DNA of 64,000 bases from Lamellibrachia columna (GCA_963662155.1 OY759267.1:31352976-31416975); one strand, 5' to 3'. Counted from the stretch's first letter, positions 1 to 12,699 are shown. The notes: generated by a model not told the origin, from the letters alone. Numbers and translations: made by a program.

Positions 1-41
1 GATATTTCCAAGAACGTTTAGAAATCGCTGACAACAAAAGT

Positions 42-1611
<1,570 letters not shown>

Positions 1612-1937
1612 TTACATTTTCTGTCTCAATCCTAGTGAGCTGTAACAAAAATGTATATTTTAGAATAGTTATTTAATTACTGTATTTATTTTTCTACTTT
1701 TTCTATATTTATTTATTTTTATTACGTTTTAGTATTATGCATTCCAAAAAAAACTTATATATTTATATACGCCTAATATTCTTATGTGTTAATTACATAG
1801 CATACACATATATTTTATTCATTTAAACTAGCTGTATACTGGTTGTAAAAATCTGTACATGTTGTAAAGCGCCACAAACAATATAACATTGGATCTGGCG
1901 CTATATGAAATCAAATGTATTATTATTATTATTATTA

Positions 1938-2397
1938 TTACAATATATCATACAAATATGTATTTGTTATATGCAGATCTGTGCGCACTGTTTACATGGA
2001 TGCGCACTTCAATTGTACTTGTTCCGTTGAATATATCAATGAAGTTTATAGTAATAAGTGCTCAAAAGATTATTAGTAACCCCACAAAATTGGGTTATGA
2101 AACTGGCTTCAAATAGCTACAGTATTCATTACATTTTGATAGTGAATTAGAAATATGTTCAGAAATATTGTTAGTATAGTTTCAAATGACCAAATTAGTG
2201 TTATCGGCCATAACACTTCATCATCAAAGACATCGACTAATTATTGTGACCCTTGTCATTCTTATATGTAGTATAACATGTTGTAATAATAACCATAATC
2301 TAAAAATTACTGGTAACGTTGAATAACTTCTTGGAAAGTCCATGAAGCAGCAATGTTTGATGCTGTGCCTCCGTACCAATTTAGTGCTGTTTTGTAG
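1938..2397. other. Stretch without recognised feature
   Basis: AT-rich unique-looking sequence with only short open frames. I see no domain, repeat or RNA gene here. Confidence 0.5.
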
Positions 2398-2491
2398 GAT
2401 CACATTTCTGGAAACCCCAGACAAGGTAAATTCTGTGCATGACAAAGAGCGCGCACAAAGACTTCCAGTCGGGCAGGACAAGAAAGCACAG
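2398..2491 (+). CDS. Candidate internal exon, unknown gene
   Basis: A 94-nt stretch is bounded by an acceptor-like TTTTGTAG and a donor-like CAG/GTGTGT. One frame is open across all 31 codons (it starts ITFLETPDKVNSV and ends GQDKKAQ) and is charged and hydrophilic. The exon would start after two bases of a split codon and end on a codon boundary. I recognise no family, the pyrimidine tract is weak, and no neighbouring exon is visible on this strand, so this may be chance. Confidence 0.25.
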
Positions 2492-2582
2492 GTGTGTTCT
2501 TAATATATATAAATAAACGTATAGGTCAAATAAATAGCCAAATAGTATAGTGCCGAATGACAGTATGCTGTAGAATGTGTCA

Positions 2583-2844
2583 GACTGATCATTGGCTCCT
2601 TTTGTTGGGTAGACTATTTGGCTAACAAGGGATGTCGCACCTCACTTCCGGTAACATTGTCACGTTTTCTGTGCGTACAGTCGTTAACGTACCTCTTTTT
2701 ATAAGAAATCCATATATGTTTTTAATGACAAGTAGGTATAGTGAAAGTTTATTCATTGGGACATTTGTGTAAGGTCATAGTATTCGGATTACGCATCGCA
2801 ACGCCGAGATACGGATGTTGAAAGGTGAGTGGGGTCATTCCTAG
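2583..2844 (+). repeat. Dispersed repeat R, copy 1 (interrupted)
   Basis: This stretch, together with 6361-6383, matches the reverse complement of 56160-56458. Shared blocks include GATCATTGGCTCC, TAGACTATTTGG, ATATATGTTTTTAATGACA and GAGATACGGATG. Copy 1 is split by the 3.5-kb transposon that follows. Copy 2 at 56 kb is continuous across the split, so it represents the empty site. Confidence 0.85.
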
Positions 2845-3024
2845 GGGTCCCGGATGGTTCGGCCCATGACGGGTTCGGCCCACGCCGACGGATGGTTCGG
2901 CCTAGTCGATTCGGCCCACGCAGACGGATGGTTCGGCCCATTTCACTGTCGCTATTGAAATCAGCGACGGTCGATTCGGCCCACTCTAGCTAAGCGGCGG
3001 AAATCTAAGAATAGTCGTTTCGGC
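2845..3024 (+). repeat. Left TIR and TTCGGCCCA array
   Basis: The terminal inverted repeat (about 38 bp) is followed by further direct copies of the 9-mer TTCGGCCCA or close variants, near 2858, 2873, 2895, 2910, 2932, 2971 and 3015. Such subterminal arrays are commonly transposase-binding sites; that role is inferred here. Confidence 0.75.
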
Positions 3025-3108
3025 CCACGGCCTGAATTAGTAAGAAAGGCGGAGAGGCGGAAATTATGATTGTGCACAGAAACATACGTACACGCTAATA
3101 TAATAATA
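2999..3108 (+). repeat. Direct repeat flanking the inner CR1 (left)
   Basis: This sequence (TCTAAGAATAGTCGTTTCGG through CACAGAAACATACG to CTAATATAA) recurs in the same orientation at 4932-5037, on the other side of the CR1 insertion. The two copies are diverged, so this is an internal duplication of the host transposon and not a target-site duplication. Confidence 0.7.
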
Positions 3109-3164
3109 ATGATCTGGAACTATTTATAAAAATATAGCAATAAACGAATAACTAGTTGAGTTTG

Positions 3165-4590
3165 TATTAATATTTAAGAAAGGCAGTAGACACCTAGCGG
3201 CAAACTACAGGCCAGTTAGCTTGACGGCAGTGGCATGTAAAGTCATGGAATCCCTGGTCAAAGATGCCATAATAACACACATGGAAAAAAACAAATTAAT
3301 TGCAGACCAGCAGCATGGTTTCATTGCTGGGAGATCATGTACCACACAACTAATCTCAACATTAGAAGACTGGACAAAAATATTAGACGATGGAGAATGT
3401 GTAGATGCAATATACATGGATTTAAAGAAGGCTTTTGACTCAGTACCACACCAGAGACTGCTCGCAAAGTTAAAAGGATACGGAATAAAGGGAAAACTTC
3501 TTAAATGGATTGAAACATTTCTCACCTTTCGCAAACACTGCGTATTAGTAAATGGAGCAGCATCTTCGTGGACGGAAGTAGTAAGTGGGGTTCCACAGGG
3601 CAGTGTCCTTGGACCTATTCTTTTTATACTATATATTAATGATTTAACAAATGTTGTAATATGTGACATGAAGATTTTCGCAGACGATACAAAAATATAT
3701 CACAAAACTTCAACGAGGCAAGATTGTATAAACCTACAGAAAGACATAGATAGATTACAAGACTGGGCTGAAAAGTGGCAGTTAAAATTTCACCCAGATA
3801 AATGCAAAGTTCTAAGAATTGGACATGGGCACCCAGAATTTACTTATACTTTGACAACAGAAACAGGTGAAAATCCTCTGGAGTGTAGCCATGTAGAGAA
3901 AGACCTGGGCATCCTAGTTGATGACCAGTTAAAATTTACACAACAGGTACAGCAGGCAGTGTCAAAAACAAATAGATTGCTGGGTGTAATACGACGAACA
4001 TATCGATACTTGGACAGGACAACCTTTCTACATTTATATAAGGGACTAGTCCGTCCTACTTTGGAATATGGAGTGGTAGTCTGGTCACCACAGTACCAGC
4101 ATGATATTGATGCTCTGGAGGCTGTCCAGAGAAGAGCTAGTAGGATGGTCCCAGTACTGAGACATTTAGATTATGAATCTAGATTAAAGGCATTAAATTT
4201 ACCAACACTGACCTATCGTCGTTTACGAGGAGATATTATTGATGTGTATAAATACTTGCATGGCATTCTTACTTTTTCGCACGATATGTTTAACAAAGAC
4301 TTGTACGAAGGCACACGGGGTCATTCTCTAAAGTTGTTCAAGGACCGAAGTAAACGGGAATTAAGGAGGCATTTCTTCAGCCAGAGAGTCATTAATATTT
4401 GGAATTCACTTCCGGACACCGTCGTCACTGCACCGTCAGTAAATACGCTTAAAAATCGACTAGACAAACACTGCCGAAACCAGGCAGTCAAATATGACTA
4501 CAAAGCCACACTAAGACTAACTAAGAGCGGTACATAGGCAGATTTTGCCTGAAGACCGAAGAGGATATGTATGTATGTATGTATGTATTG
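3165..4590 (+). mobile_element. 5'-truncated CR1 LINE
   Basis: This CR1-clade LINE is inserted inside the 2.8-6.4 kb DNA transposon. Homology starts abruptly within the RT entry region (IFKKGSRHLAANYRPVS from about 3170), the usual 5' truncation of target-primed reverse transcription. The 3' end has a short hairpin, AGGCA (4536-4540) with TGCCT (4546-4550), followed by GAAGACCGAAGAGGAT and a (ATGT)n tail near 4570-4590. The unbroken ORF makes it one of the youngest insertions in the window. Confidence 0.85.
3170..4537 (+). CDS. CR1-type reverse transcriptase, intact but truncated
   Basis: The frame is open for about 455 codons up to a stop at 4535-4537; no genuine start exists because the 5' part is missing. 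Visible in order are NYRPVSLTAV, the D-containing block AIYMDLKKAFDSVPH near 3405, SGVPQGSVLGPILFILYIND near 3585, the catalytic FADDTKIYH near 3680, DLGILVDD near 3903 and the CR1 C-terminal region with RRLRGDIIDVYKYLHG near 4215 and FFSQRVINIWNSLPD near 4372. All three catalytic aspartates look intact. The endonuclease is absent, so autonomous movement is unlikely, although the RT domain could be expressed. Compared with the CR1 copies at 45-51 kb it belongs to a different subfamily with a different 3' end. Confidence 0.88.
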   Translation: MFKKGSRHLAANYRPVSLTAVACKVMESLVKDAIITHMEKNKLIADQQHGFIAGRSCTTQLISTLEDWTKILDDGECVDAIYMDLKKAFDSVPHQRLLAKLKGYGIKGKLLKWIETFLTFRKHCVLVNGAASSWTEVVSGVPQGSVLGPILFILYINDLTNVVICDMKIFADDTKIYHKTSTRQDCINLQKDIDRLQDWAEKWQLKFHPDKCKVLRIGHGHPEFTYTLTTETGENPLECSHVEKDLGILVDDQLKFTQQVQQAVSKTNRLLGVIRRTYRYLDRTTFLHLYKGLVRPTLEYGVVVWSPQYQHDIDALEAVQRRASRMVPVLRHLDYESRLKALNLPTLTYRRLRGDIIDVYKYLHGILTFSHDMFNKDLYEGTRGHSLKLFKDRSKRELRRHFFSQRVINIWNSLPDTVVTAPSVNTLKNRLDKHCRNQAVKYDYKATLRLTKSGT

Positions 4591-4599
4591 TAATATATA

Positions 4600-4931
4600 A
4601 TGTATTGACTTCATTGTTTGTGTGAGCACATTTTATGTGATCAAGCCCTTTGTGTTTAATCTGTCTGATGTTTCATTATCAACACTTGTTAACTGAAATG
4701 TTTGAAAGCGTGATTTCATAGTTTGTGTGAGCACATTTTATGCTTTTAATCTATCTGGTGTTTCATCAGCAAAACATGCTAACGTAAATGTTTGATAGCA
4801 TCACTTCATTGTTTGTGTGAGCACGTTATATCAAGCCCTTTATTCAATTAATCGTCTTAAGTTAATTGAGCATATCACAAGTTGCAAAGAGGTGTCATTA
4901 ACGTTTTCGGCTCTATTGTCCCACGTCAGTA
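4600..4931. other. Interior of DNA transposon, no gene
   Basis: Contains three diverged copies of a phrase resembling TTCATTGTTTGTGTGAGCAC, spaced roughly 100 bp apart (near 4610, 4715 and 4805). No coding potential is seen. Confidence 0.5.
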
Positions 4932-5037
4932 GCTGATTTCTAAGAATAGTAGTTTCGGCCCACGGCGTGATTCAGGAAAAAAATACTTAATATGATTACG
5001 CACAGAAACATATTCACAACCTAATATAACAATTATC
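4932..5037 (+). repeat. Direct repeat flanking the inner CR1 (right)
   Basis: Partner of 2999-3108. It includes another TTCGGCCCA motif near 4953 and the shared ACGCACAGAAACATA and CTAATATAAC segments. Confidence 0.7.
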
Positions 5038-5155
5038 TCATATAAAATAACAGAATGCAGTCCAGCAACACAACGCCAGAAATATTGACAACGAATGGAA
5101 TTTCTGTCTTTATTAACAACTACCAAAACATAATTTTCCAAAACTATTACAACAT

Positions 5156-5758
<603 letters not shown>

Positions 5759-6204
5759 CATACATACATACATACATGCATACATGCCACAATGCGGAGA
5801 AGCCATGACAGGACGAACGCGTTATTTACAATCTGGGAGCGTCTCGTCAAGGCCGAACGTAACGAAAGGGAAACGCTGCGTTCCTTGAGCCGACTGACAA
5901 AAATAGCGAACGTAATAAACACTTGGTTCGAAAACAATAATAATACTGTAGCGTACAATATTTCGCTAAAACACGCAAACAGTTGAAACTGGGGAACGTA
6001 ATAAATAAGTAGTATTGGTTCTAAAACAATAATAATGTAGCGCATGGCGTTTCGTTAAAACACTGAAACAGTTGTAGCGTATAACATTTTGCAATTACAA
6101 TACTCTATAAACAACAATTGACTCGAAAACAATAATACTGTAGCGTACAACAAGTCAACAGCATTTCGCTAAGACATGCAAACAGTTGAAAATAGCGAAG
6201 AATT

Positions 6205-6360
6205 CGTTAGTCGTTTCGGCCCACGTCGCCCGCTGGCACCGGTTGCATACACGGATGGTTCGGCCCATGTGAGCGAAAACACTTCACGGTTCACCGGTCG
6301 CGCCGTTGGATGGTTCGGCCCATGGGCCGAACCCGTTATGGGCCGAAACATCCGACACCC
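6205..6360. repeat. Right TIR region with 22-bp perfect palindrome
   Basis: Direct TTCGGCCCA motifs near 6215, 6258 and 6314 are followed by inverted copies. At 6312-6333 the motif GGTTCGGCCCA is joined directly to its own reverse complement, giving a perfect 22-bp palindrome. The terminal repeat proper occupies about 6323-6360. Confidence 0.8.
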
Positions 6361-6389
6361 ATTCCTAGTTGCATACCCTTTTATATATA

Positions 6390-7660
6390 TATAGTGGATA
6401 TGATATATACAGTGGATTTGATATTTTGTCTCCGACAACTACAAGAAAATTGCATTGAGCAGGACCGACCACTATACATGGTATTTGTCGACTTCACGAA
6501 GGCGTTTGATACAGTCGGAAGGGCCGGGCTATGGCAGCTACTGAGGAAATATGGATGCCCAGAGAAATTCACAACCATGATCGAGGGTCTACATATGGGA
6601 ATGATGGCGAATGTGAGTGTTGGAGGGGAAGTCTCGGAAACGTTCGGTGTTACCAATGGTGTCAAGCAAGGCTGTGTACTGGCCCCCACGCTCTTCTCCA
6701 TCTTCCTATCAGCAATGCTCGTCGAGGCTTTCCGAGGCATGGGAGATGGCGTCTATATACAGTCTAGACAGAGCGCTGACCTATTCAACGTCGCACACTT
6801 CAGAGCGAAGACCAAGACTACCCAGATACTTGTGAGAGAGCTGCTATACGCAGATAACAGTGCACTGGTTGCCCACTCTGCTGAAGAGATCCAGAGAATA
6901 GTGGATGCTTTCTCCGATGCATCAAAAAAGTTTGGCCTGAAGATTAACATCAAGAAGACGGAAGTGCTGTACCAACCCAACTCTACAAGAACCCGAGAGG
7001 AGGATATCATGGTTGATGGAAACAAGCTGAACTCTGTTCCGGAATTCACCTACCTCGGAAGCGCTATATCAAGTGATGGACGCGTTGATGCTGAAATACA
7101 GAGGAGGATGGCCAAGGCTAGTGCATCTTTCAGCCGATTACGCCAGAGACTCTGGAACAACCACCATGTGTCCACGCGGGTCAAAGGCAAGATCTACCGC
7201 GCAATTGTGCTATCCACCTTACTATACGGAGCCGAGGCCTGGACAGTGTACAGACGACAGGTGAAAAAGCTGCATGCCTTCATGATGCAACATCTGTGTT
7301 CGATCATGAGGCTAACCTGGAAGGACAAAGTGACAAACAAGGAAATACTCGGTCGGATAGGGCTGCCCTCTATGGAAGATCTTCTGATCAAAAAGAATCT
7401 CCTATGGACTGGACACCTCATGAGGATGTCATCAGACAGGCTACCAAAGCAGATCCTCTATTCTCAATTGTCTTCTGGTCACAGACAGAGAGGACGCCCT
7501 CATCTTCGGTTCAAGGATACCATCAAGAGAAACCTCAAGCTGAGAGACATAAAGACCGACTCATGGACATCACTCTCACAGCAGAGAACTAAATGGAGTG
7601 CGACGGTCAAAAAATGAAAGCAGTCTTTGTCGCATAGCGACTGACAGCATGATGATGATG
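6390..7660 (+). mobile_element. 5'-truncated RTE-like LINE
   Basis: The insertion begins just after the (interrupted) R repeat and carries only the C-terminal RT part. Shortly after the stop codon a possible stem-loop, GTCGC (7629-7633) with GCGAC (7637-7641), is followed by a (GATG/ATG)n tail ending near 7660. A very short 3' UTR and a trinucleotide tail are typical of RTE-type elements; the exact clade is uncertain. Confidence 0.75.
6400..7617 (+). pseudogene. RTE-like reverse transcriptase, YADN mutant
   Basis: The frame is open to the stop at 7615-7617. It shows FVDFTKAFDTVGR near 6485 (first catalytic Asp present), GVKQGCVLAPTLFSIFLSAM near 6658 and the catalytic block LLYADNSALVAHS near 6842. 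The second Asp of the YADD pair is Asn (codon AAC, 6856-6858), which should abolish polymerase activity. Downstream are FTYLGSAISSDGRVDAEI, YRAIVLSTLLYGAEAW and the C-terminal WTGHLMRM and RQRGRPHLRFKDTIK motifs that recur in RTE-like proteins. The N-terminal endonuclease and the first part of the RT are missing. The otherwise open frame suggests the D-to-N change is recent or was inherited from a mutant source copy. Confidence 0.82.
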
Positions 7661-7689
7661 AGTTACAGGGGCTCAAGCTGATTCAGTTG

Positions 7690-8686
7690 CCCGTGATTGG
7701 CATCAATAAGAGTGGACAGCAGCTTCGATGCTGACAATGCCAAGATCTACTCCAGGCATTTCACAGATGATTGTTTCAAACATGGTAAGTTTCTTGGTAT
7801 TGTAATTAATTGGTTAATAACTGCTCAGTGATGTTGCAGATTTACATATATACTGGTTAAAGAGCCTGAATCAGTGAGTAACTGTGTCACTGTGTGTAAA
7901 GTTCTGTAAAGACTAAAGGCTAAGCTAAGTAGGCCCAACATGTATGTCTGTTTTATAGGTATAATAATATCAAAAAGTGTCTGTCTTCGCTTACTCTAGC
8001 TGCAGATAACTATATGAAATTATTTTCACAATCACGATTCTTCACAGGCACAGTTTCGGGGGTGGGGTGGGGGGGGGTAGTAGCTCAGCTGTTAATAATA
8101 CACAGTGCTGAAGAAACTGAAATATTAAATACCAAAAATAATACAAAATGACAATGGCAACAATGAAACAATAGCAGTAAGAATAGTAATAATTATGTGT
8201 ATTATATATATATTTACATAACACAAAAATAACTATATATTTTTTTTGTACAGGTCCAAGTGGAACTCGAAGAACATTGATACTTGGAAGTTTGCCAACC
8301 CTATGGATGCCTTCAAAGTCTGTAGATACACCAGAAACAACCCGACAGGAGCCTGTAAGTGTTGCTCAATTACTGTTTGCACATTGAAGGTATCCTGTCT
8401 TAATCAAATGTGTTTTCTTTTACTTCTTTCTGCTTTGACTATTTATCTTTTCTTGTCCTTTTTTTGAATTTGGTATATTTGATTGTCTAATCTGTGATTT
8501 TCCTTTGGGAAAATCAGGCACTTCCTCTGAGGACAACCAGTTGTGACAGCGCCACACTACCTAGTCTATTAATTAATTCCTAAGGAAGGTATTTTTTTCA
8601 TAAACCAATCCTAAGACAGTAGTTTTGTCGTTTTTATGTTTCAGTCATACAGAGAGCCACCGCCAGAGTTTGATCATGTTGCATAG
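7690..8686 (+). pseudogene. THAP-like domain gene fragment, three exons
   Basis: Three stretches join with consistent splice sites. The first ends at 7784 (CATG/GTAAGT) and reads LASIRVDSSF, then KIYSRHFTDDCFKH, the SRHF core of a THAP zinc finger. Exon 2 spans 8254-8354 (acceptor TTTTTTTTGTACAG, donor CCT/GTAAGT) and gives RRTLILGSLPTLWMP, resembling the AVPT-P end of THAP domains. Exon 3 starts at 8645 and stops at 8684-8686 (ends PPPEFDHVA). THAP domains bind DNA through a C2CH zinc site. The N-terminal cysteine pair is not seen: the LINE tail ends about 30 bp upstream and the frame has stops at its start, so the gene looks beheaded. Conventional splice junctions are observed; expression is unknown. 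Confidence 0.45.
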
Positions 8687-9580
8687 TTCAACTTTGAAGA
8701 CATTGGCAAAGTTCGGCTTCCATGGTGCATCACAGAAACTCTGCAAAAACTATTAAACTTGCAGTTGTTTTGGACAGTGTTGTCAAGCCGCAAGAAACCT
8801 CTACCTGGCAATTACATAAAACGGTTTATTTTTAACCACAACTGTTATTTAGCAATATGTATTTGAAGTTGTGATTTGTCATGATACAGTTCCTGTATCA
8901 TGCTCACACATGGGTATACAAACAAAACACTCGTTAGTGACCCCCCACACACAAATTGTGGTCTGGAATTTGCATTATTACCATGCACGCATGCCATAAT
9001 GCAAAAAGGCATACACCTTTGAAGCAAAGTGGATAACAAAGCTATGGAAGCCGTCGAAGGCTCAATGCTGAAGGTCTGATACTGGGTGGACGGCTTCCTG
9101 ATGTCTGCACAGGGTCTTGTCCCTCACCAGCTTCTCGAGTGTGACTGCAGCTAGGAAGCTTAAACAAATAAGGTATTCAACATCAGGAATTAAGTATTCA
9201 ATGTTCAACATTACTCAACAGTATTTGTGCAATAAAATAAAATATATAATACGCTTTGTAATAAAACATTACATAATTATATATTTTGAATTAAATCTTA
9301 ATTATATATTTTGAGTTAAATCTTACATTACTTTATTAATGAAGAGATTATGTACCATGTGATGATGGTTGTTAGAACATTCGCACGCACACATGCAAAT
9401 ATTAAAAGTAGTAGTATCCATCAGGCATGAGAATAGGGTTGGTGGTTTTTAAAAAGTTGTTCGCCTAAGGGTAGCAATTTTGTGTGATGGCCAAAGACCG
9501 GCAGTGTTTTGCTACACTTTCACTGAAATAAGCCATATACGTTTCCCCTTGATATCAATCAGTCAGATAGTTAGGCCTAC
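8687..9580. other. Stretch without recognised feature
   Basis: AT-rich sequence with no domain or clear repeat. A weak trace of TTAAATCTTA repetition occurs near 9290-9330. Confidence 0.45.
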
Positions 9581-9726
9581 CTGCTCTCTTTGTCTTGGAG
9601 ATGACTGTTGTTTGTCGCTTCTTGGACTTGGTCTTGGGTGTACGTCGAACATTCGACGCAGAAAATGTTGTTGGGATGACATCTGGCTTGAAGGAACGTC
9701 TTACGGTACGATAGCCTATGGCTATG
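9581..9726 (-). pseudogene. THAP-like exon (C-terminal part of domain)
   Basis: Read on the minus strand, an open stretch contains GYRTVRRSFKPDVIPTTFSA followed by a basic tail (RTPKTKSKKRQTT). The FKPDVIPT phrase resembles the LKPDAVPTIF end of THAP domains. The donor is GCAG/GTAGGC; the proposed acceptor (CCGAG/C) has a poor pyrimidine tract. With that acceptor the phase fits the THAP-like piece at 10697-10860. Two other good exons on the same strand lie between the two, so the gene model is uncertain. Confidence 0.35.
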
Positions 9727-10141
9727 CTCGGCCATCAGATTTATAGCTGCACTTGATGTGGCCTATGGACAGAATCAATCAGTTATCTTACAAAAGGTAG
9801 ACATGCATGTTCAGATTACCCAGAAGCAGATAAAATCATATTACACAGAGGCGGAGAAAAATGTTGCCATAACTACTGTCTCTCTACTCCCTGCTGTCCT
9901 GACACAAACAACCGTTAATACAGAACATGCAATCCAATTCTTGGGATACACATCCACCTTAATTCTTCAATATGTTCTAAGAGATTAGAGCAAGTTCGAA
10001 CAGCTATAGCTATTAATAATATTGCATTAAAACATGCGTGATCATTTCACACACAGGTGTGGCTAAAATGCCATTGCCATTGGTAAAAAAAACACGATTA
10101 TTAATTCTACTGTTATTATTCAGTATTGTATTTACACTCAC

Positions 10142-10511
10142 CTTGGACACATGGGGTTTGTTTATTTCCTTTGCTCTTAAGACCTTCACATCAAGTTGAT
10201 CATTCATTTGAGAAAAATTTTCCTGCACACACACAGAAGCTAAATTGTCATATATTAAGGAATGAGTCATTCAATTCCTAAGCTACTATAGCATATTAGC
10301 ATATACTCAAACGCTGGCTGAGGCTGAGCCTGAGATGTCCCCTGCTAAAAATCCAGCCGCCTCAAAGGCATATCATTTAATAAATTCGCACATTATTTTC
10401 TTGAAAGAAAGATATAGTCCATGCCTAGAGGTGCTTTCACTTAAAATGTAAACTGTACAACAAAATCAACATTTAACTTACCGCAAGAATCGCACCGATG
10501 TCAAGCTCCAT
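10142..10511 (-). CDS. First two exons of an unknown gene
   Basis: On the minus strand an ATG (10509-10511, G at +4) opens MELDIGAILA, ten codons that end exactly at a consensus donor (GCG/GTAAGTT, exon 10482-10511). An acceptor with alternating TG (TGTGTGTGTGCAG) starts a second exon (10142-10222) of exactly 27 codons, beginning ENFSQMNDQLDVK and ending NKPHVSK at a GTGAGT donor. Both exons are in phase 0. An ETS-type motif ACCGGAAGT (10523-10531) sits just upstream of the ATG. Together these look like the 5' end of a normally expressed gene. I do not recognise the protein; its later exons should lie at lower coordinates but I could not identify them. Confidence 0.5.
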
Positions 10512-10519
10512 GTTGCGAA

Positions 10520-10535
10520 GTGAGACCGGAAGTAA
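10520..10535 (-). promoter_or_regulatory. ETS-like site upstream of gene start
   Basis: ACTTCCGGT on the minus strand (ACCGGAAGT on plus) lies about 12-20 bp upstream of the candidate ATG. Such sites are common at housekeeping promoters of animals. The role is inferred from position. Confidence 0.35.
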
Positions 10536-10696
10536 ACAATACAAATTGTCGAGCCCAAGCAGCTAACACAAACTCCACCACATTCAATAAATAACAACAG
10601 GCAATATTGTGTTAGTCAAAATGTATGCTTTGGTCATGCACCATACCAAAGTGTATGTTGCAATTCAAGGTATTTCCATGCAATAGTAAAACTTAC

Positions 10697-10860
10697 ATTT
10701 TTCGAGATGTGTTGAATCCTTCAGTTTTTTCAAAGTGTCGTCTGCTGTAGTCAATCTTATGCAGTTGTGTCTGTCAGCCCATGCTGAGTGATGTCTTCGA
10801 ATGTCGATTGATGTATAGCTCACAAGGTGGCACCATGTGCCAGTCATGGTCCATTGTCTG
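10697..10860 (-). pseudogene. THAP-like exon (SRHF part)
   Basis: On the minus strand one frame ends LHKIDYSRRHFEKTEGF and runs into a GTAAGT donor at 10696. The SRRHFE phrase fits the CSRHF core of THAP domains, while a Trp-containing segment (SAWADRH) is in another frame, suggesting a one-base shift. No upstream cysteine pair was found. It could pair with 9581-9726. Evidence is limited to these short motifs. Confidence 0.3.
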
Positions 10861-10974
10861 TTGGTGGTTTCTTGTATTGTGGTTGCAGGTCTATGAGTGA
10901 TGAAACTGGGAGAAAGTAGAAAGTTCACATTTGTTAGAAGTGTTCTGTTTTCTGTTTGTTTAAAAATCTACCCT

Positions 10975-12120
10975 CTACTTTCTGCTGGCATAACTGTGAT
11001 CAGCACACTTTCGTGATTGCAATGAATAAGGATGATCTTCCCTGTTTGCAGTTGGCAGTGTTGTCTTTCTGCGGCGACTCCTTGTGACCACTGGCTTAAC
11101 TACTGCTGCTGGCCTTTTCTTCCCTTTACGAGTAGATGGTTTGGGTTCAAGCTGACACTTCAGGTATCGATCTTCTGGACCGCGGTTTCTGTTTGAATCG
11201 AAGTAGTTCTGCATGCGCTTTAACTTGGTATGACGGATATGCAGACGCACTGATGATCGACGTTTGTATTGTCTCTGGTATTCCACCTCATGCTGGATTT
11301 GCTTGACAGCTCTAGCGACCTGTTCACCTCTCGTAATAGGACAATATACATTCTCCAACTTGCGCAGCATTGAATTCCCCGCTCCATAATTTATGCGATC
11401 GATCACTGAACTCACTCGTCCATGTGCATTTCTACTGAATTTAACATTCTTTGGCAATGAAGCACTGAATGATCGGTTAATGGATTCATTCTTGTCAGTT
11501 GTAAGTCTGTGTCATGTCATCTGGAGTGCTGAATTTCCAAGTCGCATTTCTATTAATCCTTCAAGTGTTGCTCGGTCTTCATCTGTCATATTGAGTCGAG
11601 TCAGGCCACATGCCTTCAAATGCTGTGACCTTTTCCACCAGTTGTTTCGCTTACCTCCACGACAGACAATTCCATGTCACTGACAGTTCTGACATGAGCC
11701 AGAATAACAGTCCAGTGTTGCTTGGATTATCTTTGGCATCTTAGTAGTTATCATTATAATATCACCAGCATAAAGTGTGTGCATATCTATGTAGATTTTC
11801 TGGCATCGTGTTCTTACATCCTTTGCAAACATTTTCTTGTTTTCAGCTCTCACCATGGCATTCTCTCCCAGGAACATTCTGGATGAAAAAAATGCTCTCA
11901 TGATATGTCGGAACTGTGTCTGACCGAGATGTGTTGTGTCAGCCTGCCGTTCTGCCTCGATTGTTGGCATGGCATCCTGTAACCCATGAAATGCTTTCAC
12001 ATCACCATATGTTGCAACGAATTTTAGTAATTTTAGTACGACTTGTTGCTGGGCAAAGCTCACTCCGATTTGACGGCCTATGCATGTTATACATTTTGCT
12101 GTATTACAACTCGAACTAAG
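10975..12120 (-). pseudogene. Mutator-like transposase, C-terminal part
   Basis: From 12120 leftward the minus strand reads CNTAKCITC, FVATYGDVKAF, QADTTHLGQTQFRH, MFAKDVRTRCQKIYIDM and LDCYSGSCQNCQ; after a stop it continues in frame with HGIVCRGGKRNNWWKRS, TDKNESINRSFSASLPKN and VKFSRNAHGRVSSVIDR to the stop near 10975. The order and spacing match what I know of the Mutator-like transposase domain found in many cnidarian and mollusc proteins (HLGQxQFRK, DVRxRC, SLPKN and SRNMAGR motifs). Only a few in-frame stops interrupt it. The protein would bind transposon ends and cut them in the nucleus. It is inactive as written. Confidence 0.7.
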
Positions 12121-12699
12121 TCCTATAAGAAACATTCTAATGAATAAATTGTTTATTTAAATGTTGTTATAACAGAAAAACGTAAAGTGAACATGTTTCA
12201 AGAGTTCACACCACAAATTCGGCCGGATGGGTTTACCAACTGTATAAACGGGTAGACGTGTTGTCATAAGAGGTTGCTAGCTCAACACATAGGGGTTGTC
12301 AGTAGTTTGGGTGGAGGACTACATCATGGTCTGGGGGCCGACAAACCTCTCCCCTGAGAGCTGCTCGATACGCAACTATAAGAGATTCGGTGACTGTGGA
12401 TTGGTCTCTCCACCGACCGATAGGAGGTGCAACCAAATAGCTGATAATGGCTAAGTGTCACTCACGTCATTGGTCTCTTATTTTTTAAACAAAAGAATAT
12501 CGATCGTTATATATTCAGATTCGGTTTATTATTCTCGATTCGCATTAGTTGATCAATCGGCATCAGTTTTATTGTCATCGTACCAAATGTCTGCCAATCC
12601 TTAATCAATTACATGTAAATTATTACGTTGATTTCCTTCCTTGCATTTTAGTAACTCGATGCTTTCATTATATCACTCTACATCACTTACAAAACAAAA

